Shown here in pieces: positions 23,760-33,339 of a DNA stretch of 64,000 nt. Source of the stretch: Rhizomys pruinosus (Eukaryota; Chordata; Mammalia; Rodentia; Spalacidae); assembly GCA_009823505.1 (NCBI GenBank), contig VZQC01005584.1:283028-347027 (forward strand), written 5' to 3'. The notes beneath the pieces were generated by a model that worked only from the letters and a program-made list of their open reading frames with translations, ran no database searches and had not been told where the DNA came from. Position 1 is the stretch's first letter. Every line of letters begins with the position of its first letter. A program made the position numbers and the translations under genes.

Positions 23760-25414
23760 GAAAAGGAATAATTTCCAACTATTTTATGTCATTCAAAATT
23801 TTACTCTTTTTATTGATAAGTAGAACTTCAGCATACTAGCATGTGATATTAGTCATTTATTCACAAGAAGGATATTTGGGTCCAATTGAACTTCATTATT
23901 TGGGTGTAGTAAATAATGATGGTATGAACATTTGCCTGGCCACAATTGTAAATTCTTCTCCCATTTCTGTGACAGTATTCCCTGTAAGAAGCAACTTAAG
24001 GAAGAATCTATTGTGACTCACAGCTTGAGGAGATACATCCCCTCATAGGGGAACGCTATGGTGGCAGAAGCAAGATGCAGCTGGACACAGCGCACCTGCA
24101 GCCAGGAGGCAGGAAGTGGAGCTGTCCTGTAAAACCTCAAGGCTGGCCCCCAGTAACATACTTCCTTCAGCAAAGAGCCACTTTCTAAAACAGTGCTATC
24201 TGACCAAGTGTCCAAACCAACAAGACTATGGGGGGGGGGTTCATGTTCAAACCTGGGTATCAGGTTACGTGACATGATGGACATACATTTTTAACTGTAA
24301 GAAATTTCCTACTTGTTTTCCAAAGTATTTAGCACCTGATTAAATGTATGAGTTCTGCATTGCTCTACATTCTTACCACTGTTTATTATAATTAGTAAAT
24401 TTAAATTTATCCATTTTATTAGATACATAGTTTAATCTCACTGTGGCTTTTTCTAGTGATTGATGATATAAGAATTTTTGTACTTACTTTTTTATCTATA
24501 AATCTTCCCTGGTGAAGTGACTTATCAAAATTCCAACACATCCTTTTGATGATAATTTTAAAGGTGCAAATACAAGTAGAAGCCAGAGGGCAACCTCAGG
24601 TGGCTTCCTCAGGGTCTGTCCACTTTCTGGTTTTGAGACATGGCTTTTCCTGGCCTGGAACTTGTCAGGTCAGCCCCAGAATATGCTTGGGTCTGCTTCC
24701 GTAGGTCTGAGATTGCACACATGTGCCAATATGTACACTTTTGTTTTGTTTTGCTTTTTTTAATATTGATCTGCCAGTTGAACTCAGGGTCTCATACTTG
24801 TGTGGCCCTCTCTCTATCCAATTTACTCCCTAAACATAATAAATGGATTTTTGTTTCCTATTATCTGTAGCTGAGATTTCATTATATATTCTAGAAGCAA
24901 GTCCTTATATGACATATGTTTTATAAAAATTGTGTTCTATCCTACATGGATTTACATGAAATTCTCCTAAAAATATCATTGTAGAGATGATTTCAGTAAC
25001 ATTTAATTTATCATGTTTTATTTTATGATTCATGGTTTTTCTTGTGAAATCTAAGAAATCATAGCAATGAAAACATTTCCACCTCTGTTTCTGGAAAGAC
25101 AACAGCCTTAAGTCTTCAGTGAAGAACTGTTTGTCAGTGTGTGAGCTTTTTTATATGATACAAGGAGTGGGTTTGCATATTGATATTGCCTCAGCACTGC
25201 TCCTTGAAAAGACTGTAATTTCTATCTTAAACTTTTGCATGCTTATTGAAAATCTATTGATGGCACATATGTACATATGTTTGGGACATCAGCTGATTGC
25301 ATATGCATGCATCTATTTGGGTGATCAATTAACAGTACTGTAAAACCTCTTTATATATTTACAGATTAATTTATTTTAATTTATTTTAAAGATTAATTTC
25401 ATTTAAAATTGTTG
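23760..25414 (-). mobile_element. Old antisense L1 (ORF2 part), left section
   Basis: 24262-24530 ('ttccaaagtatttagcacc', 'atctcactgtggctttttc') and 24870-25345 ('aagcaagtccttatatgac', 'ccttgaaaagactg') follow the antisense order of mammalian L1 ORF2. It continues beyond the retroviral insertion at 36217. It is interrupted by an LTR-like repeat (23948-24262) and a possible B4-type SINE (24590-24830). Confidence 0.65.
23948..24262. repeat. LTR-like rodent repeat, family A
   Basis: 'ttctgtgacagtattcc', 'tgtgactcacagcttgagg' and 'agccactttctaaaacagtg' follow the same order as 4566-4915. Inserted in the antisense L1. Confidence 0.5.
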
Positions 25415-25489
25415 ATACTTTTATTTTTATCTTTTATTGTATGTGTATGAATCTGTTGCCCCCATATGTGTAAGTGCACCAATGTCATA
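25415..25489 (-). mobile_element. B3-type SINE, left half (split by the retrovirus)
   Basis: 'attgtatgtgtatgaatctg' and 'gtaagtgcaccaatgtcat' form the tail end of an antisense B2/B3. The other half resumes exactly at 35649, after the provirus. Confidence 0.85.
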
Positions 25490-26050
25490 TGTCGGGTCAG
25501 TATCTTTGAGTCACACGTGACTGCCTTCCACACCCTGTCCTTCCCTTCTTGGCTCAGCTCCAGGACTTGCCTCCTGTCTGAAGGCCAGCAGTCTCTAGGC
25601 TTTGCTCCCACAAAAAGGGGGGAGGGAAAACCAATGGAGATCACCAGTAGAACGGAATGAACTCACACACATTCGTGGAGAGCCAGGGAGGATAGGAACT
25701 CCGTTTATTTTCTGTCGGTTAGGTCTATATATTCAAGACTGCTGTGCTTTGGGCAAGGAAGTGGGGAGCAGGTGGAAGGGAGGGGTGAGCCAACTTGGTT
25801 CTAATCTGGGGGCTGCAGAACTCCAGTTTGTGCAACAGGTAACTAGAGGCGTGACATTTTGCTCAATGCCTCAAGGGAAGGGGCCTGGAACTTTGCAGAG
25901 ATAGGGAGAAGCAAGAATCATTGTAATATGCCAAATCTTCTGTCTACAGACAACTCTGGAAGCCCACAGAGATATCAGATAACTGGAGCTCTCCCAGGAC
26001 AGGACTTACAAGTTCTTGCTTCAAGCCAAACACAAAGTTTCATTCCCACA
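25490..26050 (-). repeat. 3' LTR of the endogenous retrovirus
   Basis: 561 bp. In element orientation it begins TGTGGGAATGAAA and ends ATACTGACCCGACA. A TATA-like tatata is present at 25724-25731 (complement) and an AATAAA signal in 'gaaaataaacgg' near 25710. It pairs with 35089-35648. Confidence 0.92.
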
Positions 26051-26068
26051 TCCCATCCTTTGTTTTTT
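26051..26068 (-). promoter_or_regulatory. Polypurine tract of the endogenous retrovirus
   Basis: In element orientation an almost pure purine run (AAAAAACAAAGGATGGGA) directly precedes the 3' LTR. It would prime plus-strand synthesis. One C interrupts it. Confidence 0.7.
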
Positions 26069-26299
26069 AATTAAAATGAAGCAGTAATGTGAAGGTCCTC
26101 TAGGGAGTCCCCTGGGATGACCTGGTATTGGACTAGAGCAGTCTTGTCCGCAACCTCAGTGAGTGTATTGATTCGGTTTTTGATAAACCAGAGGACACAG
26201 GGTTCGATAGTCAGGAGGACTCCTAGGGTGAAAATGGGTCCCAGCAAAGGAAGTTAACCAGGTGGTCAGGGGGTTGGAAAACCATGGGATAGAAACTTG

Positions 26300-26850
26300 T
26301 GGGGAGTATCTATCACAGAGTTATTTCCTGAGAATTTTTAGGGTTTTAACATTTTGCTCGACAATACCAGAGTCATTTAAATTAAAAACAACATTCTTCT
26401 CCCAGGAACATGCAGGTCCCCCCATTTTCTGCAGTTAACAAGTCCAAGGCTCACCAGTTCTGCATCACCACCTCAGCCAGAGAAGTTATCTGCCTCTGGA
26501 GCGATTCAAGGCTGTTCGTTGTGGACACCATTGCTTCATCAAGCTTAGTTTGGAAGTCCCCTTCCATGCTGTAAACCTTCACTACGGCTCTGCCCCCAGT
26601 TCCCATCGCTGCCCTGGGGAGAGTGATGCCTAGGCTGACCAGAACTGGGATGAAAATCTCTCTCTTTTGATGGTCTGGGTCTGGTCGCAGCATCCAAACA
26701 ACTTCCTCCTTCTCATAAAGGAAGAGCTGAGGGGTGATAATTACGGCCAAACAAATTCCAGAACCAGTAGCCTTTGCACAGAGGGATGCAGTGCCATCAC
26801 ACCAGAGAAAGAATGGCGATTTGACACACAGGTTCCTGTCGAGAAGCACA
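26300..26850 (-). pseudogene. env transmembrane (TM) remnant
   Basis: On the minus strand a 132-codon open stretch (26849-26451) contains a hydrophobic segment followed by a heptad-like region, then a stop. Continuing in frame is the conserved 'LDLLTAENGG' stretch and a CX6CC motif at 26414-26388. Both are hallmarks of the gammaretrovirus/type D class of TM subunits, which link covalently to SU. A frameshift follows immediately after CX6CC, and the membrane anchor is not recognisable. The gene is clearly dead. Confidence 0.75.
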
Positions 26851-27099
26851 CTTCAGAGGCACCTGGGGTCTGGGGCTGCTGCAGCTCTCACTAAACAAAT
26901 AGAAAGTGTAGTAAGAGGAATGCCATGAAACACTGGCTCTGTCTCCACAGGTGCAGATTGCTGTAAGGAGGTGTTAGAGGGGATGGCAGTGAAAAGAGGT
27001 CATGTGAGGGATGCACAGAAAAAAAAAAACATTGGGAGACATTAGGGTGGGTGGTGTAATTGAGGAGATCTCTGGCATATTCAATGTACTGAGTTCATT

Positions 27100-27700
27100 T
27101 TACAGTGGACTGCAGTTTTCCTTCCGTTTGGATTCCTGTAACAGAATGTGGGATTGAGTGAGGATGGGTTGAGGAGCCAGAACAAGCTGGCGAGAGATAC
27201 AGACATCTGCCACAGGGTACCAGAAATTGCTGTAAGAGTAGATGTTTCCCTGTACTCCAGCTCTCCAGTACTTACTCCAGGGGTACTGTATATTAATTTT
27301 TAACTGGTTATTTTGGATTTGGAACAGGCTTCTTGGGCTGTGAACACTCTCCAACCTGCAAGACCAGAATCTGCAACCACCATAAGTATCAGCTTCCTGC
27401 AAACACTGTTCTTTGTTCAGATGGGGGAAACAGATAAATGGTGCCTTGGAGGTAATGGTGGAATTGGGAAACACAGTAATTGTGATTGCTTTACTACAGC
27501 CTTGCAAAGGACAGTCACTGGTTCCAATTACCTGATTTCTCCCCTCCCAAGTTTCTCTGACAAGGAATTGCCAAGACATGGGTCCAAGTTGGTGGTCTAT
27601 TCACAGGCTGGGCAGAGGCAGAGTTAGCTTGAACTATTATGAGAGCTGCTAGAAGGATGGCAGACGGGGGTGCGGAGGGAGGACACATGGATTTTACAGA
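27100..27700 (-). pseudogene. env surface (SU) remnant
   Basis: A 159-codon minus-strand frame (27579-27100) follows the integrase region in the position expected for env. It is cysteine- and tryptophan-containing and has the N-linked site 'NST'. Similarity to a named SU is not visible to me, and the assignment rests on position between pol and the TM remnant. It ends at a stop; the region between it and TM (27100-26850) is not open. Confidence 0.55.
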
Positions 27701-27799
27701 ACTGAGGAGTTGGTCAAGTTCCTTCCATGTTATGTCATTTGGGTTCTGGGAGTGTCATTATCTCATCTTTCTCCTCTTCTTTTTATCCACGAGCAGCAG

Positions 27800-28449
27800 G
27801 CGTGCTGTCTTTTTGGTCGGCAGGGATGAATCTGACATTTCTGGCTGGAATCCAAATGGGTCTTGGACAATCCTGTGGGAAGATGCAAGCAAAGCCCCTC
27901 CCAGTTGTTAACAGTGGATCAGGTCCTTTCTACTGATCATCTAGAGGGTCTTTCCATCTGACAAGTATTTGAGGAACAGTGCTAGGTGTCTGCCAATGTT
28001 TGACTATGGCTGGACACTTTGAATCTCCTTAAATGTTAAAGAGGTTTACAGTTGCCAATGCCATGGTCAGCTGGATGTTAGGAGGCTATCTCCCTGCCTT
28101 TTGTTTTAATAACTGATTTTTTAGGACCTGGTGGGTCCATTCTATGATGCCTTGTCCCTGTGGGTTATGAGGGATACCTGTATGATGTGCAATATTCCAT
28201 AATTGACAAAATGATTTAAAGTGAGAGCTAGAAAAGGCTGGCCCATTGTCTGTTTTAATCTGTTTGGGGATGTCCATGGTAGCAAAGGTAGAAAGTAGGT
28301 GGGCAGTGAGGTCCTTGGCTTTCTCTCCTGTATGTGTAATGTCAGTTTGCCAGAGTGCATTGGCTTTCAATCGCCTGAAGTTAATTCCCAAAACCTGTAG
28401 TGCAGGTGTTTTAACTAGAGTAGAACAGGAAGAGCAGGTTCTAAGGATT
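27800..28449 (-). pseudogene. pol: integrase, C-terminal two thirds
   Basis: The minus-strand frame 28391-28086 contains the full catalytic triad: D in 'WQTDITH' (28341-28343), D in 'KTDNGPAF' (28248-28250) and E in 'GIIEW' (28140-28142), with exactly 35 residues between the second D and E. CX2C of the zinc-binding domain is at 28425-28436. Integrase inserts retroviral cDNA into the host genome. The frame stops at 28086, and the C-terminal domain to about 27800 is in pieces. The N-terminal HX3H half is on the other side of the nested element (30873-30887). Confidence 0.85.
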
Positions 28450-28454
28450 CACTG

Positions 28455-28946
28455 TGTGGAGAGCATGTGTGGTGACAGTCCTAAGAAGGCACCCGAGACT
28501 TTTGCAAAGTTTTATGACTAACACCTGAGTCTTATGATTAACACCTGATTCCCTCCTACCTCTAAGTAAAGCCATGCTCACCGTTTGAGCTGTGCAGGTG
28601 CACCCTGTATACAAGATCAGGCCAGATGATACGAATAGACCAGCCACGCAACCTGGGCTGGGAAGGTGGATAAATAGAGGAACTTTCTAGATAGAGAGAT
28701 AGAGACTCTCTCTCCTTTCTAGTCTGAGAGAGAAGCTTGCTTGCCTGAGGAAGGAGAAGGCTTAGAGGGAGAAGCTTGGAGAAGGAGAAAAGATGTGCCT
28801 GAATAAACCGTTCTGACAAGACCTGCCTGCCTGAATAATAAACAGCTTTGAGAAGAACGAGTGAGAGGTGCTTTGTTGCTGTGGCTTCATACAAGTGTTT
28901 CCTACAAGTGTACAAGTGTGCAAGTGTCATACAAGGGTTTCATACA
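28455..28946 (+). repeat. 5' LTR of the non-autonomous element
   Basis: Starts TGTGGAGAGCA and ends GGTTTCATACA. A TATA-like 'ggataaatagagg' lies around 28671 and an AATAAA signal at 28802-28807, with a second (aataataaa) at 28833. The U3 contains a purine-rich (GAGA) stretch at 28690-28735. Confidence 0.93.
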
Positions 28947-28948
28947 AA

Positions 28949-28966
28949 TGGTGGCCCGTACGGGGA
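28949..28966 (+). promoter_or_regulatory. Primer-binding site, tRNA-Ile type
   Basis: TGGTGGCCCGTACGGGGA is complementary over 18 nt to the 3' end (including CCA) of mammalian tRNA-Ile(AAU) as I recall that sequence. It starts 2 nt after the LTR. Mammalian retroelements commonly use Lys, Pro, Phe, Gln or Gly tRNAs; Ile is uncommon (HERV-I is a known user). Confidence 0.85.
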
Positions 28967-29265
28967 AGGCGGAGCAATGGCCACACTCAGCCCAGAGCCC
29001 CTGGAACTTTAGCAGCATCGAGGAAGACAGCCGCGAGGGGCCTTGAGCGAGTGCAGCACAAAAGAGGCTCAAGCTGGATAACGACCGCAGCATAAGCGCA
29101 ACAAAGAGAGAAAAGACATTTGCTGAGCTGCAGAGACTTACAACCGCAGTAAGCAGACAAAGACTTATGAACGCAGCGTAAGCGCAACAAAGAGACTTAA
29201 GAGACTTCAGCTTCAGACCAGGCTTCAACAGGGCTCGGCTAGCAGAGACTGTGAGCAAGCACTTG

Positions 29266-29600
29266 GAAGGGCCTCGGTGCCGCAGGCTTGGCGTGAATCC
29301 AGAACCCGCTGAGCTGGCCCAAGCACCGATTGGACAGACCCAGAGAGAAAAACCAGCCGTTAGACTGAAACTTGGCAGAGGAAGCACAGGGCGCGCAGAA
29401 GATACAAAGGAAGCGCGGACTGAAAATTTCTTAAAGGGGCCTTGGTGCTGCGGGCTCGGCATGAATCCAGAACCTGCCAAGCTGGCCCGAGCACCGATCG
29501 AACAGACCCAGAGAGAAAAGCCAGCCGTTCGACTGAAACTTGGCACAGGAAGCGCGGGGCGCGCAGGAGATGAGAAGGACGGGGCGCACAAGAGATGACG
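29266..29600 (+). repeat. 168-bp direct duplication inside the element
   Basis: Copy 1 at about 29266-29433 and copy 2 at about 29434-29600. Anchors 'gggcctcggtgc' (29269) and 'gggccttggtgc' (29437) are 168 bp apart. GC-rich, about 85-90 percent identical by eye. Confidence 0.85.
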
Positions 29601-29611
29601 TCAGCGGCCAG

Positions 29612-29809
29612 CAGCCTGCAGGTGAGGAGGCGGAGCAGCCCTGCCAAAGCGGCGGTTTGGACTTTCTCGTGACAAAAGCTGAACTGGGAACTGGGGCACC
29701 ACCGTGTGCTGGACAGCCTGCAGGCGAGGAGGCGGAGCAGCCCTGCCGAAGCGGCGGTTTGGACTTTCTCATGAAAAAAGCTGAACTGGGGACTGGGGCA
29801 CCATCGTGC
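29612..29809 (+). repeat. 102-bp direct duplication inside the element
   Basis: Anchors 'cagcctgcag' at 29612 and 29714. Copies include 'gaggcggagcagccctgcc' and 'gcggcggtttggactttctc' in both and differ at only a few bases. Confidence 0.9.
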
Positions 29810-30060
29810 ATGGGGAAAGGAACAGTTAAAACCCGGTAAAGGGAACAGTTAAAGCCCAGAAAACCCCCTGGGAGGGGGGGACAGTAAAGCTCCTCGGAGG
29901 GGGAACAAAAACAAAAACAAATACTAAAAAATAAGTAAAGCCCGAAAAAGGGGGAACAGTTGAGGCCCAGAAAGGGGGGAATAGTTAAAGCCCAGAAAAG
30001 GAGAAATAAAGCCCAGAAAAGGAGGAATAGTTAACAGTTAAAGCCCAGTAAAGGGGGGAA

Positions 30061-30208
30061 GGCTCCCCGGTAAATGGGGACAATAAGGAAAGCTCCCCGG
30101 TAAATGGGGACAATAAGGAAGGCTCCCCGGAAATGGGGACAATAAGGAAGGCTCCCCAGAAATGGGGACAATAAGGAAGGCTCCCCAGAAAATAGGGGAC
30201 AATAAGGG
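30061..30208 (+). repeat. Five-unit 30-bp array inside the element
   Basis: Units start at 30061, 30091, 30121, 30150 and 30179, each 'gctcccc(gg/ag)(t)aaatgggga' followed by 'caataagga'. Preceded by degenerate 'agcccagaaaagg' repeats from 29830. No spacers, so this is not a CRISPR. Confidence 0.9.
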
Positions 30209-30307
30209 AAAAATAAGTAAAGCCCAGAAAAGGAGGACCCGGTACAGAAGGAACAGTTAAAGCCCGGAAAAGGGGGGAACAGTTAAAAATCTCTTTACTA
30301 AAATAAT

Positions 30308-30321
30308 AAAAAAGGGGGAGA
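30308..30321 (+). promoter_or_regulatory. Polypurine tract of the non-autonomous element
   Basis: AAAAAAGGGGGAGA immediately upstream of the 3' LTR start at 30322, the expected plus-strand primer site. Confidence 0.9.
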
Positions 30322-30813
30322 TGTGGAGAGCAGGTGTGGTGACAGTCCTAAGAAGGCACCCGAGACTTTAGCAAAGTTTTGTGACTAACACCTGAGTCTT
30401 ATGATTAACACCTGATTCCCTCCTACCTCTAAGTAAAGCCACTCTCACCGTTTGAGCTGTGCAGGTGCACCCTGTATACAAGATCAGGCCAGATGATACG
30501 AATAGACCAGCCACGCAACCTAGGCTGGGAAGGTGGATAAATAGAGGGACTTTCTAGATAGAGAGATAGAGACTCTCTCTCCTTTCTAGCCTGAGAGAGA
30601 AGCTTGCTTGCCTGAGGAAGGAGAAGGCTTAGAGGGAGAAGCTTGGAGAAGGAGAAAAGATGTGCCTGAATAAACCGTTCTGACAAGACCTGCCTGCCTG
30701 AATAATAAACAGCTTTGAGAAGAACAAGTGAGAGGTGCTTTGTTGCTGTGGCTTCATACAAGTGTTTCCTACAAGTGTACAAGTGTGCAAGTGTCATACA
30801 AGGGTTTCATACA
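30322..30813 (+). repeat. 3' LTR of the non-autonomous element
   Basis: 492 bp, same ends as the 5' LTR, with nine visible substitutions (for example gagcag for gagcat and gccact for gccatg). AATAAA at 30669-30674. Followed by the duplicated cactg. Confidence 0.93.
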
Positions 30814-30818
30814 CACTG

Positions 30819-31560
30819 AAGTTGGGCAGAAGGAATTTTAGGAAAGCAAGCTTGGAGGCCTTTTAGGTTAACATGGGTGATGGAATGGAATTTTTCTGCT
30901 TCTGAGAGGGACAGGACATAGATCCCAAGAGAGTTGCCTTCAGAGAGAGGTCATGGCAGAAGGCTGTGGGCACGAATGTGCTGTATGAAGAGAGGGTGAC
31001 TCCTATTCTGTAAAAGGGATGAAACTGCAATGAGAAGTGGGGAGAGAGGATTTTTGTCTAATTGGACAAAGGATCTGGATAGCCAGGGCAGCAGGTTGAT
31101 CACATAGATACTGTCTGAGAAGAGATTAAGAGGCCTGTTGGTTTCTTTGAGTGCTAGATGAACAGCATAGAGTTGTCTGTACTGTGAGGAATGGTCAGGG
31201 AGCAGGTAAAACAGGATCTGAGGAGCTTGATCTAGGTTGTTGTAAATGATGGCTGCAGCCCCTCACTTCCCTCCATCTGTGAAAACAGATGCGTCCTGCC
31301 TCATAGGTGCATCTTGGAAAAGATGGGGAGGAAGACAGTTTAGCAATGGGAGAGTGGAGACCCACCTGTCATTAGGGTAGTGATTTTCTATCTGTCCTGG
31401 AAATACCATGAGGCTCATAGCTATATGAACATGATTTCTCATCAGCCACTGGATATCCAGGAGGGAGAAGGGTGTCACTATGACATCAGGCTCCTTCCTC
31501 AGTGTTTGCAGGGAATGTTCCCTCCAATTTCTTATCACAGCAGCTAAAGAATCCATTTCA
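30819..31560 (-). pseudogene. pol: RNase H and integrase N-terminus
   Basis: The RNase H start 'FTDGGK' is at the end of the minus-strand frame 31556-31263, immediately followed by an in-frame stop. The RNase H body ('LALKETNRPLNLFSD' region) lies at 31100-31200. The integrase zinc-finger HX3H ('HSITHVN') is at 30873-30887. The nested element interrupts the domain here, before CX2C at 28425-28436. Confidence 0.75.
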
Positions 31561-31568
31561 GTTAACAG

Positions 31569-32690
31569 TCAGGGAGTTCCCCCTATGGGTGTGTGCAGGC
31601 ACTCTAGTACTCCCCTGGATTGGTAAAGAGCCCCTACAAGCATGGGGGTAGTGTTAAAAATAAGCAACTGCACAAGAAGGGAGGGTGTGAAACGTGCTAA
31701 AGCCATGCTCTGGAGAGCTCTGTTGACTTCAGCCAGAGATTCTGAGGCTTCTGCTGTGAGCTTTCTCCTGGAATCTGGGTTTCTGTTACCTCGAAGAAGG
31801 TCAAAGAGAAGCTGTAGCATTGTGGTGGGGATGGACAGCCATGGGCGGAGCCAGTTAAGATTTCCTAGAAAGGACTGGAGGGATGCAAGCGTGAGCTTGG
31901 GAGGAAGGGAGAGTACAGGTTTGAGAGGTTTCACTGCAGTGAGAGAAATTTCAGTGCCTAGGAAATGAATTGGGGGAATCATTTTAACCTTAGCATGGAC
32001 TATTTTAAATCCAAAAGCTTCTAAGGATGGTACAAGCCTGTCCTTTAAAGTTGCCAGGTCAGTTGACAATTTGTCCCAAACTAAATTTCATTCATATAAT
32101 GGAAGACCTGTAGACATTCTTCCATATGGGGTTTAAGGGGCACTGCTACTGCCCCTTGGCAGAGCGTTGGGCTGTTGGCCATGCCTTGTGGCAGGACAGT
32201 CCACTCGTAATGAGTTGCTGGACCTGAGTTGTTAATTGGAGGAACTGAGAAAGCAAACCATTTGCAATCCTCAGCATGGAGGGGGATGGAAAAAAAAAAC
32301 AGTCTTTTATATCTAAGGCTAGCAGAAGGGTGTTAGCTGGAATAGCAGAGGCAAGGGGGAGATCCCTCTATGGAGATCCCCATATATGCATAGTTTTGTT
32401 AATGGCTCACAGATCTTGTAAAAGATGCCAACCTCCTGTTGCCTTTTTTATGACAAACACAGGGGTGTTCCAGGGACTGCAAGATGGATGGATGCATCCC
32501 AATGAAAATTGTTGCTTGACTAAGTCTTGGAAAGCTTGTAATTTCTACCCTGGTAAGGGCCACTGCTCAATCCAGACTGGATCATCTGACTTCCAGTCCA
32601 GACGAGGGGGAGAATACTCTGCAGTGACCCTCAGGATTGGGGGTGCTTTTTGCTAAGATGATGGAGGCATTTCCCCCCAGTTAAAGGGTC
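31569..32690 (-). pseudogene. pol: reverse transcriptase
   Basis: The minus strand encodes '[18 protein letters not shown]' (fingers), 'ALDIKDCFF' (motif A aspartate retained) and, at 32087-32098, YMNE where YMDD is expected. A one-base shift and stop follow directly. 32069-31569 continues as a 166-codon frame covering the thumb and connection ('FLGTEIS', 'LQSFLGNLNWLRPWL'). Betaretrovirus-like style by eye. Both catalytic aspartates of the YMDD box are lost. Confidence 0.85.
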
Positions 32691-32699
32691 TATCTGGGC

Positions 32700-33339
32700 A
32701 TGGTTGTTCTCATCTGGAGTGACAATAACCACATCCAAAGCCTCTAAAATATCTCACCCTAGAAGATTGATATTAGTGGGTGCTATTAATGGGCAAATCT
32801 GACCAGTGTTTCCATCAGGGTCATCCCAGGTGTAAACATTTTTAGTTATGTAAGACTGTGAGGGCCCTCTTATTCCTAGAAGTTTAATTCCTGGGAGCAA
32901 GGGCCAGTCATGGGGTTTTTCTTGCTGTTTTTTTTATTTTTTTAATATTTTTTAAATTTTATTTATTTATGTATGTGTATGAATGTACTGTTTCCATGCA
33001 GGTGTGTGCACCCGTGTGGTGCAATGCCATGGAGGTCAGAAGAGGGTGTCGGATTCCCCTGGAACTGGAGTTCTCCTGGAATTGGAGTTTCAGACAGTTC
33101 TTGGCCACCATGTGGGGGCTGGGGATCGAAGTCAGGTCGTCTGTAAGAGTGGTTGGTGCTCTTATCTGCTAGGCCATCTCTCCAGCTCCTTCTTGCTGTT
33201 TTATAATGGTTCTGTCTATCCCTGTATCTATCAAACATATAAAAGAGCTCCCCCCAATTTTAATCATCAGTGCAGGATGTGAGCCTTCTGAAATAGGCAC
33301 TGCCCAGAGGGTGTACATTGACTCTTTTCCCCCTTTTTT
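32700..33339 (-). pseudogene. Aspartic protease remnant, split by a SINE
   Basis: The active-site 'LIDTGIDRT' is encoded on the minus strand with DTG at 33220-33228. The C-terminal 'INLLG.DIL' block (normally G-R-D/N) follows at about 32760 with a stop in place of one residue. The young SINE 32932-33189 separates the two halves. Confidence 0.75.
32932..33189 (-). mobile_element. Young B2/B3 SINE with 17-bp duplication, inside the retrovirus
   Basis: Flanked by ttcttgctgtttt at 32919-32931 and 33190-33202 (13 bp). Same subfamily as 18807, 39793, 51145 and 63761. It interrupts the protease remnant, so it is younger than the provirus. Confidence 0.95.

Larger units (their letters stand above)
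29251..29839 (+). other. Two overlapping open frames in the non-autonomous element
   Basis: Frame 1 (29251-29598, 115 codons) encodes two near-identical 56-residue units ('NPEPAELAQAPIGQTQREK' and 'NPEPAKLARAPIEQTQREK'). Its first ATG is at 29461, inside the second unit. Frame 2 (29540-29839, about 100 codons) encodes two 34-residue units ('GEEAEQPCQSGGLDFL' and 'GEEAEQPCRSGGLDFL'). Both open from non-ATG codons. No known domain is seen. Openness may simply reflect GC content and duplications of length divisible by three, so coding is unproven. Confidence 0.25.
28455..30813 (+). mobile_element. Non-autonomous LTR retrotransposon with tRNA-Ile primer site
   Basis: 2359 bp: two LTRs of exactly 492 bp, a 5-bp target duplication cactg (28450-28454 and 30814-30818), a primer site 2 bp after the 5' LTR, and a polypurine tract directly before the 3' LTR. 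The 1.37-kb interior lacks any recognisable gag, protease, reverse transcriptase, integrase or env. It consists largely of tandem duplications. LTRs differ at 9 of 492 positions by eye (1.8 percent), so it is much younger than its host provirus. Mobilisation must have been in trans. I do not recognise the family. A 5-bp duplication is more usual for class III elements. Confidence 0.93.

Noticed and set aside
28902..29591. 229-codon minus-strand ORF inside the non-autonomous element
   Set aside because: It is antisense to the GC-rich duplicated region and part of the LTR; its repeats mirror the sense duplications, and there is no domain or promoter.
30061..30208. CRISPR-like regular repeats
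   Set aside because: Units are contiguous without spacers and lie in a eukaryotic LTR element.
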